From: Sunxiuqinia elliptica
GTDB taxonomy: Bacteria > Bacteroidota > Bacteroidia > Bacteroidales > Prolixibacteraceae
Reading direction: 5' to 3'
Assembly (NCBI RefSeq): GCF_900113005.1
Contig: NZ_FONW01000007.1
Span: 1-64,000 of the forward strand
DNA: 64,000 bases
Shown here: piece after piece, positions 59,791 through 64,000 of the stretch
Layout: every line of letters begins with the position of its first letter
Position numbering within the stretch: position 1 is the first letter of the stretch
Program-made: the position numbers and the translations under genes
The notes under the pieces: model-generated
Databases searched by the model: none
What the model was told of the DNA's origin: nothing
The model's input: only the letters and a program-made list of their open reading frames with translations

Positions 59791-61203
59791 CTAGTTTTTC
59801 GGTTGATAAAACCGTACCCAGTCCACCTCGAAACTATGAGGCAATGTTCGGGTTTCATGAACGACAAGAGAGGCCAAATTGATAAACATTGGTGAATCAG
59901 GAACCTGAGAATTTATCGTAAAAAGCTCACGATCGTTAATCTTCCAGCTCAGTTTCCCCTTTTCCCATTCCAGCCTGAAGATATAGAATTTGCCTGTAGC
60001 CAATCCTGCTAAAGAAAAGGTTTCATGGTGAGCTGTTTCATTATTCATTCGCAGCAGTCCGATCCGGTTGATCGCGCCAGCTTCGAGTAAATTAATCCGT
60101 TGCTTGTTCTCGCTGTCAGACAAGAAAAAGACATCTTGCAAACTTTTATTCGGGTTGTACTTAATTTTAGCTTCAAGAATACCGTGGTCTGCTTCGAACA
60201 AGCCCCCTGTAGTTAGCGTATCCGACGAATAGTCAAATTCTTTCTCAACAAATCCGAAAGTTGAGTTCCAAAGGAATGAATTGACCTTATCTTTCTTTAC
60301 CTGGAGCTTTAAACGAGCGTCTTTCAAGTGAACATTTTTTCCATCATTATAGGCTTGCAAGTCGCCTTCCTGCGAAAAGTTGTGTCCAACGGTTTCGGCC
60401 GCCCAATAAAGAACAGTTTTCCATTTAGACTCATCAAGCGTACCTTGATCAAAACGATCTTCAAAAACTAAATCCCATGACTTGAAAAAGTCAAAAAGAT
60501 TTGAATCCTTATATTTCAAATACAGTTGGATTGTTTGCTTGTTTTTTAATGATTCGTATTGTTTCTCTGCTTTGTATTGCTCTGTCTTTTCCCATTTTTT
60601 AGGATCATCCAAATAGGCTTTTCGCTGCTTAAACTCATCCGCTTCAACATGTTTCTGCAAACTCTCAAACTCACGCAAATCTTCCGAGTCCTTTACATGC
60701 AAATAATTGCGGTAAGCCTTTGATCGAGGATATTTATGGAAAAAATTGACATCATCTGACTTTTTTAAGGATTGAAACTCGCGCCACTCTTCCATCGCCT
60801 TTTCATCATTCTTATCCGGCTTATGTGACATGCTTTCTTTCAACTCAAAATACCGATCAAGCTTATTCGAGCTCTTCAACTCCTCATACCGTTTCAAATC
60901 GGAAGATGTAAGCGTTTGGTAATAATTACGAAGCGTCTTTTTACGTTTCAAGCGATTGTATTGCTTTAACTGACGCTCTTCCGGGCTACCTTTAAAGATC
61001 AATCCTTTCAATTCCTTTTTCTGCTTCTGAAAAGAATCAGCCTGCACTTGCTCTTGAAGCTTCAAAAACTCTTTCAGCTCGTCGGACGACTCAACCGCTG
61101 TAAACGCCTGGTAATCTTTCCAAAGTATTTCCTTTTCCGACTCAATTTTTGATGTAGCTTTAATCCCCCCTAAGGCATTCAGTAGAAACAGTTTTAAAGA
61201 CAT
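59791..61203 (-). CDS. helical-repeat protein with degenerate GH16-like domain
   Basis: A 470-residue protein with two halves. Residues about 25-245 are charged and helical, with ten or so copies of a 12-13-residue motif, (Y/F)xxLKxSxxLxx(Y/F), for example YEELKSSNKLDRY and YLHVKDSEDLREF. Residues about 255-470 resemble a GH16/concanavalin-like beta-sandwich (VFEDRFDQGTLDESKWKTVLYW to SFEVDWVRFYQ). The GH16 active-site pattern ExDxxE reads R369-I-N-L-L-E374 here: nucleophile Glu and the middle Asp are lost, so it should not be a glycosidase. There is no signal peptide. The ATG at 61203 has AAAAAGG upstream. Function unknown; carbohydrate binding is possible. Confidence 0.78.
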   Translation of the reverse strand: MSLKLFLLNALGGIKATSKIESEKEILWKDYQAFTAVESSDELKEFLKLQEQVQADSFQKQKKELKGLIFKGSPEERQLKQYNRLKRKKTLRNYYQTLTSSDLKRYEELKSSNKLDRYFELKESMSHKPDKNDEKAMEEWREFQSLKKSDDVNFFHKYPRSKAYRNYLHVKDSEDLREFESLQKHVEADEFKQRKAYLDDPKKWEKTEQYKAEKQYESLKNKQTIQLYLKYKDSNLFDFFKSWDLVFEDRFDQGTLDESKWKTVLYWAAETVGHNFSQEGDLQAYNDGKNVHLKDARLKLQVKKDKVNSFLWNSTFGFVEKEFDYSSDTLTTGGLFEADHGILEAKIKYNPNKSLQDVFFLSDSENKQRINLLEAGAINRIGLLRMNNETAHHETFSLAGLATGKFYIFRLEWEKGKLSWKINDRELFTINSQVPDSPMFINLASLVVHETRTLPHSFEVDWVRFYQPKN

Positions 61204-61430
61204 GTCAATCCTTTTTCTTCGTGGTTTATGAAATCTAAAATTAATAATAAAAAACATAGTTGATAACATTTTTTAACATCTCCGGGAAAAATTATTAATT
61301 TCACCTTCCTATTGCTATTAATTTTTAAGTGATAACGATTGAAACTTTCGTGCCTATAGTTAATATACATTTTGTGCCTTAAGAACACGCACGGTAGTTT
61401 CAATACATCAAAAAAAGTAATCCAGCGCTT

Positions 61431-62534
61431 ATGAGAATGAATAGATATACTTGGTTGCTAGTCCTGACATTCACGCTATTTGTTCATTTTGCGAGTCAGG
61501 CTCAAGACTATTTCAAAGATGGTGGTGAACCCGGGAAAACTTATATCCTAATGGCTCATCCAACAGTTAAAAATATTGAGACCATGAAGTTTCTGATTGA
61601 TAATCAGATCCTATTTATTGGAGAGGCCGAGATTGTTGGAATTTATTACAGCTTTGAAAACTACGACTACAGCCAATCGGTTGATTTTATTCAGGAAAAT
61701 GAGCTTAAGGACTTTCACCTGCAGCACCTAACAGGCATGTTAAACACAGACAATGTGTACACCGAAAACGATTTCTCCAATAACTTTGAAATCCTGTTTG
61801 ACCAAACTTTGGGTATTTTCTTTTTTGGAGGTCCCGATATCCAGCCAGTTCTTTACGGTGAAGAAAATCAATACGCTGTGGTCACCGACCCTTATCGCCA
61901 CCTGTTTGAAGTCTCACTTCTATTTCACCTGCTCGGAGGGACTCAAAACCCGGACTTTGTTCCCCTGCTGGAGAAAAACCCCAAATACTTTGTCACAGGA
62001 TTTTGTCTAGGCATGCAAACCATGAACGTGGCAACAGGCGGAACGATAGTGCAAGACATTCCTTCAGAAGTTTATGGCATTGACGATCCCGCGGAGATTG
62101 TTCAGTTGGATAAGGATAAGATTCACCGAAACTACTGGCAAGAGATTTTTGAAAACGACCGATTAATGACCACCAATTTTCACCAATTGCGTTTGGCAGA
62201 GGATGGCTTTTTCAGGAATGAAGTGAAATGGAAATCGGAAGTATCCCCCCCAGTTTTAAGTTCACATCATCAGGCCGTTGAAAATCTGAGTGATTGCTGG
62301 GAAGTAACGGCATGGTCAATGGATCGGAAAGTTATTGAGGGAATTCGACATAGAAAATACCCCCATGTCTTTGGCGTTCAATTTCATCCTGAAGTCACAG
62401 CCCTCTTTCAGGCAGGAGATTCGCTGATGTTTAGTCCATCTGATCAACCCAAAACTTATCTAGACCGAATTGGAAGCGAAGGACTAAAGTTTCATAAAAA
62501 ATACTGGCGTTTCATATCAAAATCAATTCAATAA
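61431..62534 (+). CDS. exported C26-family (class I amidotransferase-like) hydrolase
   Basis: A 367-residue protein with a signal peptide ([18 protein letters not shown]) and a class I glutamine-amidotransferase/gamma-glutamyl hydrolase fold. The nucleophile is Cys192 in [13 protein letters not shown], and the His-x-Glu pair is His319 and Glu321 in [27 protein letters not shown] corresponds to the glycine-rich loop of PuuD-like enzymes. Unlike the cytoplasmic GATase domains it is exported, which suggests hydrolysis of gamma-glutamyl compounds in the periplasm. The gene has a long C-rich run (62245-62251) inside the frame but stays open. Confidence 0.85.
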   Translation: MRMNRYTWLLVLTFTLFVHFASQAQDYFKDGGEPGKTYILMAHPTVKNIETMKFLIDNQILFIGEAEIVGIYYSFENYDYSQSVDFIQENELKDFHLQHLTGMLNTDNVYTENDFSNNFEILFDQTLGIFFFGGPDIQPVLYGEENQYAVVTDPYRHLFEVSLLFHLLGGTQNPDFVPLLEKNPKYFVTGFCLGMQTMNVATGGTIVQDIPSEVYGIDDPAEIVQLDKDKIHRNYWQEIFENDRLMTTNFHQLRLAEDGFFRNEVKWKSEVSPPVLSSHHQAVENLSDCWEVTAWSMDRKVIEGIRHRKYPHVFGVQFHPEVTALFQAGDSLMFSPSDQPKTYLDRIGSEGLKFHKKYWRFISKSIQ

Positions 62535-62561
62535 TCAGCTCCGGTTTCTGCATAAAAATTC

Positions 62562-62569
62562 TATTTTTG
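62562..62569 (+). promoter_or_regulatory. TAnnTTTG -7 box of prfC
   Basis: TATTTTTG 17 bases before the ATG at 62587, the same octamer as at rplS. No well-spaced -33 element seen. Confidence 0.5.
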
Positions 62570-62586
62570 CAGCTCAAATTATTTGT

Positions 62587-64000
62587 ATGGGCTTTATAGA
62601 AGAAATTAAACGCAGAAGAACATTTGGAATCGTCAGCCACCCGGATGCCGGAAAAACAACCTTAACAGAAAAGCTCCTTCTTTTTGGAGGTGCCATTCGT
62701 GTTGCCGGAGCTGTAAAAAGCAACAAAATCAAAAAAGGAGCCACCTCCGACTTTATGGAGATTGAGCGCCAGCGTGGTATTTCTGTGGCAACTTCCGTGA
62801 TGGGATTTGAATACAGAAATTACAAAATCAACATCTTGGATACACCGGGTCACCAGGATTTCCAAGAAGATACATTCCGAACACTTACTGCCGTTGACAG
62901 TGTAATTATTGTTATTGATGCTGCCAAAGGGGTTGAGCCGCAAACTGAAAAGCTCATGAATGTTTGCCGGATGCGCAAGACTCCAGTGATTGTCTTTGTC
63001 AACAAACTCGACCGTCCATCGCAAGATTCATTCGACTTGTTGGATGAAATCGAAAACCAACTTCAGATTAAAACCCGTCCTTTAAGTTGGCCGATCAATA
63101 GTGGTCCCGACTTTAAAGGTGTTTACAATATCTACAACAGAAACCTGAGGCTATTCAATGCCAACGTGCAGGAAATAGAAGACAGCATTGAGTTCAAGGA
63201 CATCAATAGTCCCGAACTTGAAAACTACATTGGCGACGATGCCTCTGTTTTACGCGAAGAACTGGAGCTGGTTGAAGGAGTCTATCCTGAATTTGATCAC
63301 GAAGAATACCAGAAAGGAAATTTGGCGCCCGTATTTTTCGGAAGTGCTTTATATAATTTCGGAGTACAGGAATTGTTGGATGCTTTTGTTGAAATTGCAC
63401 CGTATCCTCGCTCCAGCCAAACAGAAGAACGCGAAATTAAGCCTGATGAAAAAGATTTTACCGGTTTCATCTTTAAAATTCACGCGAACATTGACCCGAA
63501 TCACCGTAGCCGGATTGCTTTCGTGAAAATATGCTCCGGAAAATTTGAACGGAACAAAGCCTATAAACATATCCGAAGTGGCAAGCAATTAAGAATATCA
63601 AGCCCGACGGCTTTCATGGCTTCGCAGAAAGAAATTATTGAAGAAGCTTACCCCGGTGATATTATTGGTGTACCTGACTCCGGCAACCTAGTCATTGGCG
63701 ATTCAATAACTGCAGGAGAAGAGATCCATTTCAAAGGATTGCCCAGTTTCTCTCCTGAGCTTTTCCGATACATTGAAAATGCAGATCCGATGAAATCGAA
63801 ACAACTCTCAAAAGGAATTGACCAATTAATGGACGAGGGAGTTGCACAGCTTTTCACGAGCCAGTTTAACGGGCGTAAAATTATCGGGACTGTTGGACAA
63901 CTGCAGTTTGAAGTAATTGAATACCGTTTGTTACATGAGTATGGTGCCAAGTGTCGATTCGAAAACCTAGCCATGCATAAAGCTTGTTGGATTGAATGTG
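62587..64000 (+). CDS. prfC: peptide chain release factor 3 (partial, runs off the window)
   Basis: A translational GTPase that removes RF1/RF2 from the ribosome after termination. The visible 471 codons begin [31 protein letters not shown] (P-loop), then the switch I region with [25 protein letters not shown] and FVNKLDRP as the G3 and G4 motifs. Domain 2 and domain 3 follow ([51 protein letters not shown]). The frame is intact to the last base; about 55-60 residues should lie beyond the window. RF3 rather than EF-G is shown by the [20 protein letters not shown] start. Confidence 0.96.
   Translation, partial: MGFIEEIKRRRTFGIVSHPDAGKTTLTEKLLLFGGAIRVAGAVKSNKIKKGATSDFMEIERQRGISVATSVMGFEYRNYKINILDTPGHQDFQEDTFRTLTAVDSVIIVIDAAKGVEPQTEKLMNVCRMRKTPVIVFVNKLDRPSQDSFDLLDEIENQLQIKTRPLSWPINSGPDFKGVYNIYNRNLRLFNANVQEIEDSIEFKDINSPELENYIGDDASVLREELELVEGVYPEFDHEEYQKGNLAPVFFGSALYNFGVQELLDAFVEIAPYPRSSQTEEREIKPDEKDFTGFIFKIHANIDPNHRSRIAFVKICSGKFERNKAYKHIRSGKQLRISSPTAFMASQKEIIEEAYPGDIIGVPDSGNLVIGDSITAGEEIHFKGLPSFSPELFRYIENADPMKSKQLSKGIDQLMDEGVAQLFTSQFNGRKIIGTVGQLQFEVIEYRLLHEYGAKCRFENLAMHKACWIEC

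Noticed and set aside
63188-63526. 112-codon + strand reading frame near the right end
   Set aside because: It is a shifted-frame shadow of prfC, whose frame is open from 62587 to the end of the window.
1-64000. tRNA, rRNA, prophage, toxin-antitoxin or anti-phage defence genes
   Set aside because: I looked on both strands and found no supported candidate; small reading frames were shadows or repeats.

Overview
The window looks like a chromosomal segment of a marine or anaerobic member of the Bacteroidota, most likely Bacteroidia near Marinilabiliales/Prolixibacteraceae (taxon inferred from gene content only). Supporting signs are TAnnTTTG-type -7 boxes before rplS, guaB, prfC, kdgK and lacI, the bifunctional L-fucokinase/GDP-fucose pyrophosphorylase Fkp, Fcl of the longer Bacteroidota type, and many Shine-Dalgarno-poor starts. 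I saw no tRNA, rRNA, CRISPR array or phage.

Region 1 (1-25400) is a surface-polysaccharide (O-antigen/capsule-like) locus read on the + strand. An IS3-family remnant and a four-helix-bundle cassette lie at its left edge. Then come wecB, rfbB, rfbA, a Wzx flippase, an aminotransferase, a MaoC hydratase, a CitE-like lyase, a NeuD-type acyltransferase, a GT2, a Wzy polymerase and three more glycosyltransferases, followed by gmd, fcl, fkp, a WecA/MraY-type initiating transferase and a sugar C-methyltransferase. Together they would make UDP-ManNAc, an N-acylated dTDP-amino sugar and GDP-fucose, assemble a repeat unit on undecaprenyl phosphate, then flip and polymerise it. The middle (about 6.9-13.2 kb) is clearly more AT-rich than its flanks. 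Mosaic non-coding repeats separate the modules (331-636, 13935-14900, 17481-18281); they include a 181-bp element present twice and a 21-bp-period tandem array. Repeat-like sequence also sits in frame inside wecB.

Region 2 (25500-42300) is a hexuronate/sugar-acid catabolic locus. On the - strand are a TRAP transporter (dctPQM) with KDPG aldolase and KDG kinase, and separately uronate isomerase with tagaturonate epimerase. On the + strand are a divergent LacI-family regulator, an SDR probably acting as mannonate oxidoreductase, a second PfkB kinase, a LarA-family protein, a Gfo/Idh/MocA oxidoreductase, pdxB and gnd. No mannonate dehydratase (uxuA) is visible. Two different operator-like palindromes mark the two divergent control regions. 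A second four-helix-bundle cassette interrupts the + strand run.

Region 3 (42300-64000) is mixed housekeeping and accessory DNA: a secreted internal-repeat protein, SRPBCC, VOC and Crp/Fnr genes, a wHTH regulator with a membrane protein and CreD sharing two identical-arm palindromes, an S41 peptidase lipoprotein, two unknown genes, a 42-bp-period tandem array, an IMP dehydrogenase of the Tritrichomonas type, a flavin reductase-rubredoxin fusion, a C69 dipeptidase, rplS, a YitT protein, a patatin-barrel protein, a GH16-like protein that has lost its catalytic residues, a C26 amidotransferase-like hydrolase, and the start of prfC running off the end.

The most interesting items are the MaoC/CitE/acyltransferase sub-cluster, the in-frame palindromic insertions in wecB, the inverted-repeat-flanked four-helix-bundle cassettes, the LarA/second kinase/gnd set in the uronate locus, the TACTTTG-N5-CAAAGTA operator pair and the repeat-plus-dead-GH16 protein.
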